Shown here in pieces: positions 31,817 through 42,900 of a DNA stretch of 52,064 nt. Below the pieces are notes generated by a model that ran no database searches, was not told where the DNA came from, and was given only the letters and a program-made list of their open reading frames with translations. The number at the start of each line of letters is the position of its first letter. Position 1 is the stretch's first letter. The stretch is from Sulfuricurvum sp. (lineage in GTDB: Bacteria > Campylobacterota > Campylobacteria > Campylobacterales > Sulfurimonadaceae): positions 1 through 52,064 of the forward strand of contig JAQTOQ010000002.1 in NCBI GenBank assembly GCA_028713245.1, read 5' to 3'. The position numbers and the translations under genes were made by a program.

Positions 31817-34183
31817 ATGTTGACAATACTAAAACGAAATGGCCGACGAGAGCCGTTAGATATTACTAAAATACAAAAATATACTTCTGCAGCGGTAAAA
31901 GATCTGATCAATGTATCTCAGAGTGAACTTGAGGTTGATGCACAGATTCAATTTCGTGATGGTATTACAAGCAATGAAATTCAGCACACGCTAATCAAAA
32001 CAGCCGTAGATAAGATTGATATTGATAGTCCGAATTGGACCTTTGTGGCGTCACGCCTTTTTCTCTATGATTTGTATCACCGCGTTAACGGATTCACGGG
32101 TTATGGGACATTGCAACAGTATTTTGAACGATGCGAGGGTGAGGGGCGTATTCTTTTAGGATTGCGCGAGAAATACAACCTAGCAGAGCTAGATGCTTAC
32201 ATCGTTGCGGATCGTGATCTGCAGTTCAATTACTTGGGCGTTAAAACACTTTATGATCGTTATTTAATCAAAGATCGCAATGGTGACCCGATAGAACTTC
32301 CACAGCACATGTTTATGGCCATCGCCATGTTCTTGGCGCAAAATGAATCTGATGCGATGGGATGGACCAAAAAGTTTTACGACATGCTCTCAAAATTTGA
32401 AGTGATGTTAGCAACGCCAACACTCTCAAATGCACGCACAACGCGTCATCAGCTTAGCTCTTGTTACATCGGCTCTAGCCCTGATAACATCGAAGGGATT
32501 TTTGATGGTTATAAAGAGATGGCATTGCTCTCTAAGTTTGGCGGCGGAATCGGTTGGGATTGGACGAGAGTACGCGCTATGGGATCGTTTATCGATGGTC
32601 ACAAAAATGCAGCGGGTGGAACTGTTCCTTTTTTGAAAATTACCAATGACATTGCAATTGCGGTAGATCAGCTAGGGACACGCAAGGGTGCTATTGCTGT
32701 TTATTTGGAGCCATGGCACATGGATATCAAGGATTTCTTGGACATCAAGAAGAACTCTGGGGAAGAGCGTCGCCGTGCGCACGATTTGTTTCCGGCACTT
32801 TGGATAAACGACATGTTTATGAAGCGTGTTGTGGATGATGGTATCTGGACGATGTTTGATCCATTTGACGTCCAAGAATTGACAGAGCTGTATGGTGATG
32901 CGTTTGAAAAGCGTTACCTAGAGCTAGAGCAAGACACTAGTATTGTCAAAGAGCACACTAAGGCAAAAGATCTTTGGAAAAAGATATTGACGAGTTATTT
33001 TGAATCAGGAAGCCCGTTCTTATGCTTCAAAGACAGCGCCAATCGCGCTAATCCAAATGATCATTACGGCATCATCCGTAGCTCGAACTTGTGCACAGAG
33101 ATTTTCCAAAACACTCAGCCAAATCATTATCTCATCAAGATCAAATACGAAGACGGAACATTTGTCACTTATGAAGAAGACGAAATCGTCAAAGTTGACA
33201 GCGGAATAGAAAAGCCGGCGAACAAAGTGACCGCATTAGATTCTCTTGGCGGACGTCCTGTTTACATTGTTGAAAAAGAAAAAGTAGACGGAGCAACAGC
33301 CGTTTGTAATTTGGGTTCGGTTAACTTGTCTCGCATTCATACCAAAGAAGACATTGATCGTATCGTTCCCGTTGCTATTCGTGCGCTGGATAATGTTATC
33401 GATTTGAACTTTTATCCACTGGAAAAAGTAAAGCGCACTAACATGCGTAGCCGTGCGATTGGCTTGGGTGTTATGGGTGAAGCAGAGATGCTTGCGGGTC
33501 TGAAAATCGTTTGGGGAAGTCAAGCGCATTTTGACAAAATCGATGAGATAATGGAAGCCGTTAGCTATAACGCCATCAAAGCATCCTCGGATTTGGCGGT
33601 TGAAAAAGGATCGTATGCCGAGTATGTTGGCTCAAAATGGAATCGCGGAATCCTCCCTATGGATCACGCGACGGCGGAAGTGCAGAATCTTATTGATCGT
33701 GGTGGATTGTTTGCCCCTAAATACGAATGGGACGTTCTACGTGAAACAATTAAGACACAGGGGATGCGTAACGGCTATTTGATGGCAATCGCCCCTACGA
33801 GCTCTATATCGATCCTCACAGGCACTACGCAGACGATTGAGCCTATCTATAAGCGCAAATGGTTTGAGGAGAATCTCTCTGGCCTTATTCCGGTGGTTGC
33901 ACCGAATCTCAATCCAGATACCTGGGGATATTATACTCCTGCGTACGATTTGGATCAAACAATTTTGGTCAAAGCTGCCGCCATACGTCAAAAATGGATC
34001 GATCAGGGACAAAGCCTTAATATCTTTATCACCCTGGATAAAGCGAGCGGTAAGTATCTCAATGACATCTACATGCTCGCATGGAAGTTAGGCCTCAAAT
34101 CCACGTATTACCTACGATCACAATCGCCTGAAGCTGTTGCTCAGACACAAGACCGATCGATGGAGTGTGATGGGTGTCAGTAA
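31817..34183 (+). CDS. nrdA: Ribonucleoside-diphosphate reductase alpha subunit (class I)
   Basis: N-terminal ATP-cone; LATPTLSNARTTRHQLSSCYIG; SNLCTEI; MAIAPTSSISILTGTTQTIEPIYKR; C-terminal CDGC. Confidence 0.97.
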   Translation: MLTILKRNGRREPLDITKIQKYTSAAVKDLINVSQSELEVDAQIQFRDGITSNEIQHTLIKTAVDKIDIDSPNWTFVASRLFLYDLYHRVNGFTGYGTLQQYFERCEGEGRILLGLREKYNLAELDAYIVADRDLQFNYLGVKTLYDRYLIKDRNGDPIELPQHMFMAIAMFLAQNESDAMGWTKKFYDMLSKFEVMLATPTLSNARTTRHQLSSCYIGSSPDNIEGIFDGYKEMALLSKFGGGIGWDWTRVRAMGSFIDGHKNAAGGTVPFLKITNDIAIAVDQLGTRKGAIAVYLEPWHMDIKDFLDIKKNSGEERRRAHDLFPALWINDMFMKRVVDDGIWTMFDPFDVQELTELYGDAFEKRYLELEQDTSIVKEHTKAKDLWKKILTSYFESGSPFLCFKDSANRANPNDHYGIIRSSNLCTEIFQNTQPNHYLIKIKYEDGTFVTYEEDEIVKVDSGIEKPANKVTALDSLGGRPVYIVEKEKVDGATAVCNLGSVNLSRIHTKEDIDRIVPVAIRALDNVIDLNFYPLEKVKRTNMRSRAIGLGVMGEAEMLAGLKIVWGSQAHFDKIDEIMEAVSYNAIKASSDLAVEKGSYAEYVGSKWNRGILPMDHATAEVQNLIDRGGLFAPKYEWDVLRETIKTQGMRNGYLMAIAPTSSISILTGTTQTIEPIYKRKWFEENLSGLIPVVAPNLNPDTWGYYTPAYDLDQTILVKAAAIRQKWIDQGQSLNIFITLDKASGKYLNDIYMLAWKLGLKSTYYLRSQSPEAVAQTQDRSMECDGCQ

Positions 34184-34545
34184 AGCCTTTAAGCGCCCAA
34201 TCACTTTATGCCCTGTGTGAGCGTATAGATTACGCTCGCCATGGCGGAATACACTCCCTAATACCTCTCTCCTCAACTTCAATTGAAATACGTTTTAGTG
34301 TCCAAGATAAAGCACGTGGATTTGACTGGATAGATGTTGCGTTTGTGATTGACGGCGTTAATGATGCGCGATTGGTTAGTGATAATGTGCTTAAGATGCT
34401 TTCTCTTGATGAGGGGATAACGGTTGAGATGGATAACACAAAGGCTGGATTAGCAATTGGTGATTATAAGGGGCGCATAGAAGATGCACCGCTTTATATT
34501 ATTGGCGCAACAATAGGTTATGAAGAATGTGTGTTTGGGGAATAG
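34174..34545 (+). CDS. Hypothetical protein overlapping the nrdA 3' end
   Basis: 123-aa ORF, GTG start, 10-nt overlap with nrdA; no family recognised. Confidence 0.65.
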   Translation: MSVKPLSAQSLYALCERIDYARHGGIHSLIPLSSTSIEIRFSVQDKARGFDWIDVAFVIDGVNDARLVSDNVLKMLSLDEGITVEMDNTKAGLAIGDYKGRIEDAPLYIIGATIGYEECVFGE

Positions 34546-34788
34546 CTTCAAAAACTAAATAGGTTAAACTCAGGCAGTTCCATTCCAAACTTTTGTTAAA
34601 TTAGTATCACTTTGAAAGCATAAGGTACCCGTGATAGGGGAAGTCGATGTATTTGTATCAGCATAAAGCACATTTACGATATTGGGGCGAATCTAAAGCA
34701 AAATATGTACCAATTTAATTTTAAGGTATGGACTGTAATTTGCTTTCATGTTTGTGAACCAACAAAATTTAGTGAGCGTAATGGATTT

Positions 34789-35331
34789 ATGAAAAACAAT
34801 AATCAGCCAGCTTTTTTTAATGCGCGAAGATCATTTATGAAGAAGAGCATGCTTCTGGCGGCTGCACTTCCCCTTGGCGCGAGCGACTTTTCAAACGACG
34901 AAACATTGCTGTATATAATACGCAATGGGAGCACGTATAAAATCCCTTTTATGCGCGAGGGTAAAATGGAACCAAACGGCTATTATGATTTGTGTAAAAT
35001 TTTTGCGGATACCCATGATCAAGTTGCGGTACAGATGGACTCCAATTTGTTTTCGGTTTTGGCAAAAGCACCGCGGTGGTTGTCGAGTGATCAAATCGAT
35101 AAGCCGATTATTCTCACCTCGGGGTACCGTACTGAACACACTAACAACATGACAGAGGGTGCGGCAGTTAATTCAATGCATTTGTATGGGAAAGCGGCAG
35201 ACATTCATATGGAAGGGATCCCAATCGATTATTTGGCCCGATTACTCCGTCTGAGTGGAGGCGCAGGTATTGGGATTTATTCGGGATTTGTTCATGTGGA
35301 TACGTGGAAAGAGAGAAGCTGGAACGGTTAA
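34789..35331 (+). CDS. DUF882/YcbK-type M15-like peptidase with Tat-like signal
   Basis: NARRSFMKKSMLLAAALPLGAS; ILTSGYRTEHTNN...NSMHLYGKAADIHMEGI...GFVHVDTW. The ORF track extends upstream to 34705; MKNNNQ is the preferred start. Confidence 0.88.
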   Translation: MKNNNQPAFFNARRSFMKKSMLLAAALPLGASDFSNDETLLYIIRNGSTYKIPFMREGKMEPNGYYDLCKIFADTHDQVAVQMDSNLFSVLAKAPRWLSSDQIDKPIILTSGYRTEHTNNMTEGAAVNSMHLYGKAADIHMEGIPIDYLARLLRLSGGAGIGIYSGFVHVDTWKERSWNG

Positions 35332-35336
35332 AGATG

Positions 35337-35903
35337 CTAGTGTTTTTTACTTTTCTTTTTTTTGCTACTTTTGTGGGGTAAGATTTGCTTATTTTCTAAA
35401 ATATTCCAAAGGGCGGTTAGATTTAGGGAGATATCCTGCACTTTGTACAGCTCCTCTTCGGTCATCTCTTGTAGCATGTAGTTACGATTTATCCTGGCCC
35501 ACTCATTCCCTTTTGCAGCGACAGAATTCCATAGCGCATAGGCGATGATCTTGTTTTCAGGAACTCCTACGCCGTATTTATAGACCCATCCTAAAATAGC
35601 TTGGGCATCTTGGTTGTTTTGTTTGGCTGCGAGGGTTAATAGCATGGCGGCACGTTTGAAGTTTTGAGGAACACCGTAGCCGTTGAGATACATGATGCCA
35701 AGATAGTATTGTGCAGATGGATCACCTGCTTCAGCAGCTTTGGAAAGCAACTTTTGGGCTTCTAAATAATTTTCATGATAAAAGGAGATGCTACCCTCTT
35801 GGGCATTCTGGGTACAGTTAGTATCCGCATGAAGCATGTTAAAAGTAAAGGCAATTGACATCAACGCTATCATGAGCTTTTTATTTAACATCATATCACT
35901 CAA
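35337..35903 (-). CDS. Sel1-repeat (TPR-like) secreted protein
   Basis: Signal peptide; AAEAGDPSAQYYLGIMYLNGYGVPQNFKRAAMLLTLAAKQNNQDAQAILGWVYKYGVGVPEN; lysine-rich C-terminus. Confidence 0.85.
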   Translation of the reverse strand: MSDMMLNKKLMIALMSIAFTFNMLHADTNCTQNAQEGSISFYHENYLEAQKLLSKAAEAGDPSAQYYLGIMYLNGYGVPQNFKRAAMLLTLAAKQNNQDAQAILGWVYKYGVGVPENKIIAYALWNSVAAKGNEWARINRNYMLQEMTEEELYKVQDISLNLTALWNILENKQILPHKSSKKKKSKKH

Positions 35904-35929
35904 TCAGTTATAGAAATGATGGGGGTATT

Positions 35930-36871
35930 TTAGCACAGTTTTTTTTCTAATAAGCACAAAAAGAAGCCATCGATGGTGTCGGTCGGGAGAATTCTTATTG
36001 CATTCTGGATACGTTCATCAAAAATTTCTTTACCCCAGCGTTCCAGAGGCTTTTGAATATTATCAAAAGGCAAAGTGAGGGGCAATGTAGTTAAATGCTC
36101 GCCGTGCCGCTCCAGTAGATGCTGCAGAGGGCTTTCGTTTTCTTCGGGAGAAAAGGAGCAGGTACAATAGAGGAGTTTCCCCCCAGGCTTAAGCGCATCA
36201 TAGGCAGATAGGAGCAATCGGCGTTGGAGCTTGGAAGTCTCTTTGGCTTTGTGAATACTCCAAAATGACATTGATTTTGGCTCATGGGTTTTGAACCGCG
36301 CCTCAGAGGAGCATGGGGCATCAAGCATGATGCGATCAAACATTTGGGGGCATTTTTTTCCAACACTGCGCCCATCGGTCATATAGGTATGGGCGTTAGT
36401 CACCCCTTGCATCTCGAGATTGGCTCTTAAGCGAAAAAAACGCTCACGGGTTGGCTCTACCGCAGAGAGCCAGCCCGTGTTTTCCATCATTCCCGCTAAC
36501 ATCAGCGTTTTGCCTCCAGGTGCGGCAGCGAGATCGAGTACGGTTTCTTCGGGTAGAGGGGCTAGAATCATGGGCGCTACCATTGAAGCCAAATTTTGGA
36601 TGTAAAGTCTACCTTGATAAAAAGCATCGGTTTGTGTCAGACGCAGTTTGTCTTGTGGCAAAATACGATAAATCCCTTCCATCCATCCGATACATTCGTA
36701 GGGTATATTGGCAGCTTCCAACTCTAATTCGAGTTGGGCTGGAGAGGATTTGAGGGTGTTGACGCGAAAGGTTACTTGCTTGGGAGCATCAAAGGTTTTT
36801 AGAACTGCTTCGATGTGTTCAGGTGGAACAATTTGGCGTAGGCGTTCGACAAAAGCTTCGGGAAGGCTCAT
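35930..36871 (-). CDS. RsmB/NOP-family RNA (cytosine-C5) methyltransferase
   Basis: VLDLAAAPGGKTLMLAGMM; DRIMLDAPCSSEARF; LLYCTCSFSPEENE. Confidence 0.93.
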   Translation of the reverse strand: MSLPEAFVERLRQIVPPEHIEAVLKTFDAPKQVTFRVNTLKSSPAQLELELEAANIPYECIGWMEGIYRILPQDKLRLTQTDAFYQGRLYIQNLASMVAPMILAPLPEETVLDLAAAPGGKTLMLAGMMENTGWLSAVEPTRERFFRLRANLEMQGVTNAHTYMTDGRSVGKKCPQMFDRIMLDAPCSSEARFKTHEPKSMSFWSIHKAKETSKLQRRLLLSAYDALKPGGKLLYCTCSFSPEENESPLQHLLERHGEHLTTLPLTLPFDNIQKPLERWGKEIFDERIQNAIRILPTDTIDGFFLCLLEKKLC

Positions 36872-37479
36872 CGTTTTTGCACTTTTAGACGCACTACGGA
36901 GGCTAGTCCGTTGTGTCCTGTCCCCTCGTGCAGCTCAGTATCGATTTCATACAGCTCGAGTATTTCACACGGCAAGTCTTTAAAAATAGAGGAGAGATTA
37001 TCGGCGGTATAAAGGAGATCGAGGTCTTTGGGTCCGCCGGTTGTTTTTGATAGCTGATGGATCGAAAAATATTCTCCTACAAACAGCCCTCCATCGTTGA
37101 GATGTTCAAGTGCTTTGGCAAACACTTCGCTGCGCAAAGGTTCGGTTAGGTGTAGAAAGGAGCACATAATAGCATCGTATTGCTGTGTCGGATTCCACTG
37201 CACAAGATCGGTATGGATGAGTGACAGTTCAAATCCTTTGCTTTGAGCCAGCATGGCGCTTTTGGCAAGTCCAATTTCCGCTGCATCGAGTGCGGTGACG
37301 GTATGTCCACGCTCGAGCGCATAGACAGCATTTCGCCCCTCGCCCTCACCTAGAAATAGGATCGTTTGTTGCGGGGAAAGTGTGTCTATGTGGGAGGCTA
37401 AATAGTAATTAGCCGTGGTGCCGTAAAAATATCCCTCACGCCCAAAGCGTTCGTTCCAAAACTCTTGCTGATCGGTCAT
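36868..37479 (-). CDS. Class I SAM-dependent methyltransferase (TehB/tellurite-resistance-like)
   Basis: [23 protein letters not shown]...[26 protein letters not shown]. Confidence 0.85.
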   Translation of the reverse strand: MTDQQEFWNERFGREGYFYGTTANYYLASHIDTLSPQQTILFLGEGEGRNAVYALERGHTVTALDAAEIGLAKSAMLAQSKGFELSLIHTDLVQWNPTQQYDAIMCSFLHLTEPLRSEVFAKALEHLNDGGLFVGEYFSIHQLSKTTGGPKDLDLLYTADNLSSIFKDLPCEILELYEIDTELHEGTGHNGLASVVRLKVQKR

Positions 37480-38117
37480 CGTACGACTCCATCGCAAATA
37501 GGGACAAAATCGCATACCTCGAGTGAGTCCTCCATAATTTTGCCTGCTTGTTTGGTAAATCGGGTGATTATCTGCTCACGCCCTTTCTCCATGGGTGCGA
37601 TCAAGATGCCCCCTTCTTTGAGCTGATCAAAGAGTTTTTGAGGGATGACTCGCGCGGAGGCGGAGAACAGTATGCGATCAAACGGGGCATATTGCTCCCA
37701 TCCATTTTGCCCATCGTCGGTACGGGTATGAATATTGCCATGCTTGAGGGAACGAAAGCGCTCTTTGGCTTCCAGCAAAAGGGATTCGATCCGCTCGATC
37801 GTGAACACGCGGCGAAAAACACGGGAGAGGACGGCTGCCTGATAGCCGCTGCCACAGCCGATTTCCAAAACGTTGTCACATCCTTCCGGGCTTAGGTATT
37901 GTGTCATTTTTGCAACGGTAAGCGGTGAAGAGATGTATTGCTGTGCACCAATAGGCAGAGCATCCAGACGATAGGCATTGTGACGCATGGACAGAGGAAC
38001 GAAAGCTTCACGATTGGTTTGGATGATGGCATTTCTGATGGTATCACGTAGTGGGAATCTTTTGGTGATTTCTTCGGCCATACGGGTCGTTTTGATAATG
38101 GTTACTTTATCGATCAA
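37476..38117 (-). CDS. pcm: Protein-L-isoaspartate O-methyltransferase
   Basis: [49 protein letters not shown]. Confidence 0.92.
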   Translation of the reverse strand: MIDKVTIIKTTRMAEEITKRFPLRDTIRNAIIQTNREAFVPLSMRHNAYRLDALPIGAQQYISSPLTVAKMTQYLSPEGCDNVLEIGCGSGYQAAVLSRVFRRVFTIERIESLLLEAKERFRSLKHGNIHTRTDDGQNGWEQYAPFDRILFSASARVIPQKLFDQLKEGGILIAPMEKGREQIITRFTKQAGKIMEDSLEVCDFVPICDGVVR

Positions 38118-38850
38118 GGGAGATTCCTACGTTTAAATAGCGGCGCATAGAGGTGACGGTACGCTCTTCATAGTTGGAGATGAGAATCTCTTCACCGTTG
38201 TTGCGGATTTCTGCGCCGAAGGGAGTGATGATGCCGCTCATACCGCTGGTATCTTCGTTTAGCCCATCAGATGCCGCAACATAGCATTGGTTTACCACGG
38301 CAATAGCATTTGTGAGAGTGATGAAGTGATCGCTTCGCAGTTTTCCCCATTGTGCAGGAACAGCAATAATATCGCATCCCTCAAGAGCTTGCCAGAGCAT
38401 TTTAAATCGCAGTTCAAAACAAATCAAAATACCGATTTTTATCCCCTGAAAATCGAACGGTTTGATGTCATTTTCATTTCCTGCGGCAAAATGATCCGTT
38501 TCGCCTCCAAGGGCAAAGAGTTTTGCTTTGGCTTGTGTATGGAGAATGGCGCCGTTATGCAGTGCATGCGCCGTGTTATAAAATTGGTTATTGTCTTGGG
38601 TGATGGCGGTGAAGATAAGCAATCTTTCAGCCACCGAAGCTAAGAGCTGTTCGAGCGCGATAGTAGTAAATTCGGCAGCTTCGCTAAAGCGATCATACGC
38701 AAAACCGCTTAGACATACTTCGGGTGCAACTACGATGGCATCATGCGGTGTTTGAGAAAGGAGCCCTAGAAGATGGTCAAGATTTTTTTCAAATTGCGGA
38801 TCAGTCGGGAAACAAAGCGTCGCGAGGGGACGCGTTTTAGAAGTCGTCAA
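38107..38850 (-). CDS. Carbon-nitrogen hydrolase (nitrilase superfamily)
   Basis: [45 protein letters not shown]; probable TTG start overlapping nrdB's end. Confidence 0.87.
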   Translation of the reverse strand: MTTSKTRPLATLCFPTDPQFEKNLDHLLGLLSQTPHDAIVVAPEVCLSGFAYDRFSEAAEFTTIALEQLLASVAERLLIFTAITQDNNQFYNTAHALHNGAILHTQAKAKLFALGGETDHFAAGNENDIKPFDFQGIKIGILICFELRFKMLWQALEGCDIIAVPAQWGKLRSDHFITLTNAIAVVNQCYVAASDGLNEDTSGMSGIITPFGAEIRNNGEEILISNYEERTVTSMRRYLNVGISLDR

Positions 38851-39856
38851 AGCTGAGGCTTCCTTTGGAATAGTTCGTAACCGTACCCTCAAAAAAGTTT
38901 GTTTTTTGATCATTAAACTTACTAAAGTCATCGACCCATTTGATTGGATTAGAGACATTATAGAGCGGCTTTAACCCTACTGCGCTGAGTCTGACATCGG
39001 CAAGATGTTGGATATATTGTTCCACAATCTCATTCGTAAGACCCAATATTTGACCTTGGGTAATGTATTTTCCCCAAGCGCTCTCAAGCTCTACTGCTTT
39101 GCGGAACATGTCATAAACTTCCTCGATAAGGGCTTCGGTAAAGAGATCAGGACGCTCACGGCGTAGTGCATTGATGATGTTTTGAAACAAGACGAGGTGC
39201 GTCACTTCGTCACGCTGGATAAAGCGAATCATCTGCGCAGAGCCTAGCATTTTTCCCGAACGTGCCAAGGTATAGAGATAGGTAAATCCGCTGTAGAAAT
39301 AAATCCCCTCTAAAATCTGATTTGCAAAACACGCTTTGAGAAATGCGCTTTCACTTGGGTCATGCGCTAGCTCATCATAACGTGCAGCGATGGAATCATT
39401 TTTGGTTTTGAGCATCATATCCGTGCGCCACAAGTCATAAATCTCTTCGCTGTTTTGACTGATTGAATCCACCATGACGGCATAGCTCTGAGAGTGCAGC
39501 GCCTCTTCAAAACTCTGCCTAACTAACACTAAATTAATTTCAGGGGCAGTAACATAGGGGTTGATATTGTCCATGAGATTATTAGTTTGGAGGCTGTCCA
39601 TGAAAATAAGCTGGGAGAGAGCCTTGTCATACGCTGTTTTTTCCATCTCCGTGAGGTATTTATAGTCCACGGCATCACGGGTCATATCGACCTCTTTGGG
39701 AAACCATGTGTTGTTGAGCATGACTTCCCAGAGGTTGTATGCCCATTGGTATTTGATGTTGTTGAGCTCGAAAATACCGGTAGGATTACCGCCGAAAATA
39801 CGTCGATCATTGACATGTTCAGTTGATGACGGATTATAAATTTTCTTGCGTTGCAT
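38837..39856 (-). CDS. nrdB: Ribonucleoside-diphosphate reductase beta subunit
   Basis: [59 protein letters not shown]-terminal SLSFDDF. Confidence 0.96.
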   Translation of the reverse strand: MQRKKIYNPSSTEHVNDRRIFGGNPTGIFELNNIKYQWAYNLWEVMLNNTWFPKEVDMTRDAVDYKYLTEMEKTAYDKALSQLIFMDSLQTNNLMDNINPYVTAPEINLVLVRQSFEEALHSQSYAVMVDSISQNSEEIYDLWRTDMMLKTKNDSIAARYDELAHDPSESAFLKACFANQILEGIYFYSGFTYLYTLARSGKMLGSAQMIRFIQRDEVTHLVLFQNIINALRRERPDLFTEALIEEVYDMFRKAVELESAWGKYITQGQILGLTNEIVEQYIQHLADVRLSAVGLKPLYNVSNPIKWVDDFSKFNDQKTNFFEGTVTNYSKGSLSFDDF

Positions 39857-39933
39857 AGGTGCTCCAAAAGCTCATTAATGTTATATTATTCTACACTAGA
39901 TATCATTAAGCTACGATCATGGGAGAATAGATT

Positions 39934-42900
39934 ATGAAAAAATTATGGATACTCAAAGCAGTTGCAGGAATATTTGTAACATATGGTTTTTTCGGCTTTT
40001 TTTGTGTTCCCTATGTGCTCAAAAATATTGTTCCACAAAAAGTCTATGAAGCAACAAGGGGGGGAACTCTCTCTATTAAATCAGCGTCTTTTAACCCTTT
40101 TACTTTTTATCTTCAACTTCATGATACGGCGTTTAAAACGCCTCAAAAAAGCGATTTAATTCGGATTGATTATTTGGCAATCAATCTTAACCCTCTGGAT
40201 TATCTTTGGAAGTTCGCCTTGGTGATCAAGGATATACGTATTGAAAAACCTCAGATTATATTGCATAAAGGCTCTGATGGCGAGATGAACTTCGGATGGT
40301 TGAGTGCTCTTGGTGCAGATGAGAATAAAACAACCGAAGAATCCAAGCCTTTGGCTCTCTTGCTGAATAACCTTACGCTCAAAGGGGGCGGGATAGATTT
40401 CACTGATGAGAGTGAGGGGAAGCACTATCATCAGGCGATTGATTCGATCGGATTTCATCTGGAAAATATTGATTTGAGGGATGCTTCCAAGAAGCGTGGG
40501 ATGATGCGCTTGTACGCAACAATCAATGAGGGAGGATTTATCGATCTGCGTGGAAAGATTGAACGTCTAAAGCCGTTAGAGATTAGAGGAAGTGTGGCGT
40601 TTAATTCAGGAAAACTTTATACTCCATGGCGGTATTTCAAGGATAAATTACCGATAGAAGTCGCGGACGGTACAGCGAATTTTGGTTTGAATTATACTTT
40701 GAATACGGATGATATAAATGCAACAAAATTCTCACAGGCGCATATGGAGATAAATCACCTTAGAGTGATTCCAAAAGGTCAAAAGGAAAAATTGTTGGAT
40801 GTTGGGAGCATTAAACTCTCTGATGCCACCGTATGGCCGATGCGCAAAATGTTAGAGGCAGATGCAGTGAAGCTTGGTGGTCTAGAGCTTCATGCTTCAC
40901 GCAGTAAATTTGGGGTGATTGATTGGGCCGATTATATGGATCAAATCAATAAAGCCTTTCCACCAGATGAGAATGAAACCAAGATTCCGTGGAGTTTTAA
41001 GATCAAGGATGTTGCATTTCAAGAGATAGCTTTGGTTTGGAATGATTATGCACCAAAAGAAGCATACCGCGCGAAGGTGAGTGGAATAAACTTGTACTCT
41101 CAGAATCTAAGCAGTGATCCAAAAGATCTATTGAATGTTGCCGTACACTTGGGAGCCTTCGAGCTGAACAGATTGTACGACAGTAGAATAGTCACGGGCT
41201 TTGAGAGCATTGATATAAATGGTATTGTTTTGGACCGTGATACAAAACGTGCCACGGTTCAAGGTCTTTCAGTTAGTGGAATGAACGCTTCTCTTAAACG
41301 GCTTAAAAATAGGACAATCGATCTGCAGCAACTGATTTATACTTCCAAAAAAACCGCCAAAGAGGAGCAGTCAACAGCTCCATGGGCATATGCAATCGAT
41401 CAGATTGAGCTGAATCAAAGCAAAGTAAATTTTACCGATGAGGTCCCAGAACATTTTGTTGAAGCAGATATCGATGACCTTTGGCTAAAAGTGAATGGAT
41501 TTTCGAGCGATAAAAAAGCGATGATGGTGATTGAAAGTACTGCACGGATTAATCAAAAAGCGATGCTGAAAGTTCATTCACAACTGACGCGTGAAGCACT
41601 TCGAAGTAAAGGTGAATTTGAGTTAACCCATTTTCCCTTACCGTTGATTGACCCGTATATTGAATCATCGTCGTATGCAGCATTACGCCGCGGTGATTTG
41701 AGCATTAAAGGAGGGTACACCTATGCACCTTCAGCGACAACTGTACAGGGGAAAATCGGGTTGAACGACTGGATTGTGAATGACCGCAGGGACAATTCTG
41801 TGCTTTTGGGATGGAATCGTATCGGCGCGACCCCTTTCTCCTACGCGTATCCGGATAATCGGTTAAAAATCAATCAGCTTTCAGTGGATGGACTTTATAC
41901 AAATACGCAAATTGACCAGAATAAAACCTTTAATTATTCAACTTTGAGTAAGACAAAAAAATCTGAATCCAATAAGAGAGAAAAAACGTCAAATCCTTTT
42001 GGTATTGATATTGTGAAATTGGCTATCATAAACAGTAGTGGAACGTTTAGCGACCTCTCATTACCTCTGCCATTTAAAACCTACATTCACGATTTAAAAG
42101 GTGAAGTTTTAGGGATCTCTACCACGAAAGATGTCACAACATTTGTCCGTTTAAAGGGGGGAGTGGATCAGTACGGATTGGCCAAAATTGATGGCTCGCT
42201 TAACACCAATGCGCCCAAATCATTTACGGATATGAAGGTGGTCTTTGAGAATTTGGAATTGAAACAATACACGCCCTATTCACTCCAGTTTTTAGGGTAC
42301 AAAATAGCCAATGGAAAGCTCTTTTTGAATTTGGGCTACAAGATCAATGATGGAAAATTGGATGGAAAAAACCAAGTAGTAATCAAGCAAATCGAACTGG
42401 GTGAAGAGAAAGCGGGAGGATCACCATGGCCGATGCGACTCGTGGTTGCTTTACTCGAAGACGGTGAGGGAATTATTGATATCGATTTGCCGATACAAGG
42501 GGATGTAAATAAGCCTGATTTTAAATATGGAAAAGTAGTATGGCAGGTGATCGGAAACATCCTGACCAAAGCTGTGACTTCACCATTTAAGCTTTTGGGT
42601 TCATTGATGGGGTTATCATCGGATGACGATTTTCTTTCCAGTGTTTTATTTGAACCTGGTGAAGACGAGTTGTCTCCTCCGATGCGAGAGCAACTGGATA
42701 AATTGGCGGTTATGATGACGAAACGTCCAAAGCTTACATTGAAGGTGCATGGAACATGGGCAGTAAAAGAGGACGATAGAGCGTTAAGAATTAAAAAGCT
42801 TATACGTACAGTTATTGAGCAGGATACAAAGGGTAAAACGGATTCATCAAATGCAATGAGTTTGGAAATGCTTGAAAAAACAGCAAAAAAATCTATGGGT

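Noticed and set aside
33115-33300. Intein in NrdA
   Set aside because: The insert is only about 60 aa, lacks N-terminal Cys/Ser and C-terminal HN-C splice motifs, and the frame continues as normal protein.
33733-33748. Second parS-like site in nrdA (CGTTCTACGTGAAACA)
   Set aside because: Only 13 of 16 positions match, with one half-site perfect and the other degraded; compatible with chance within a coding sequence.
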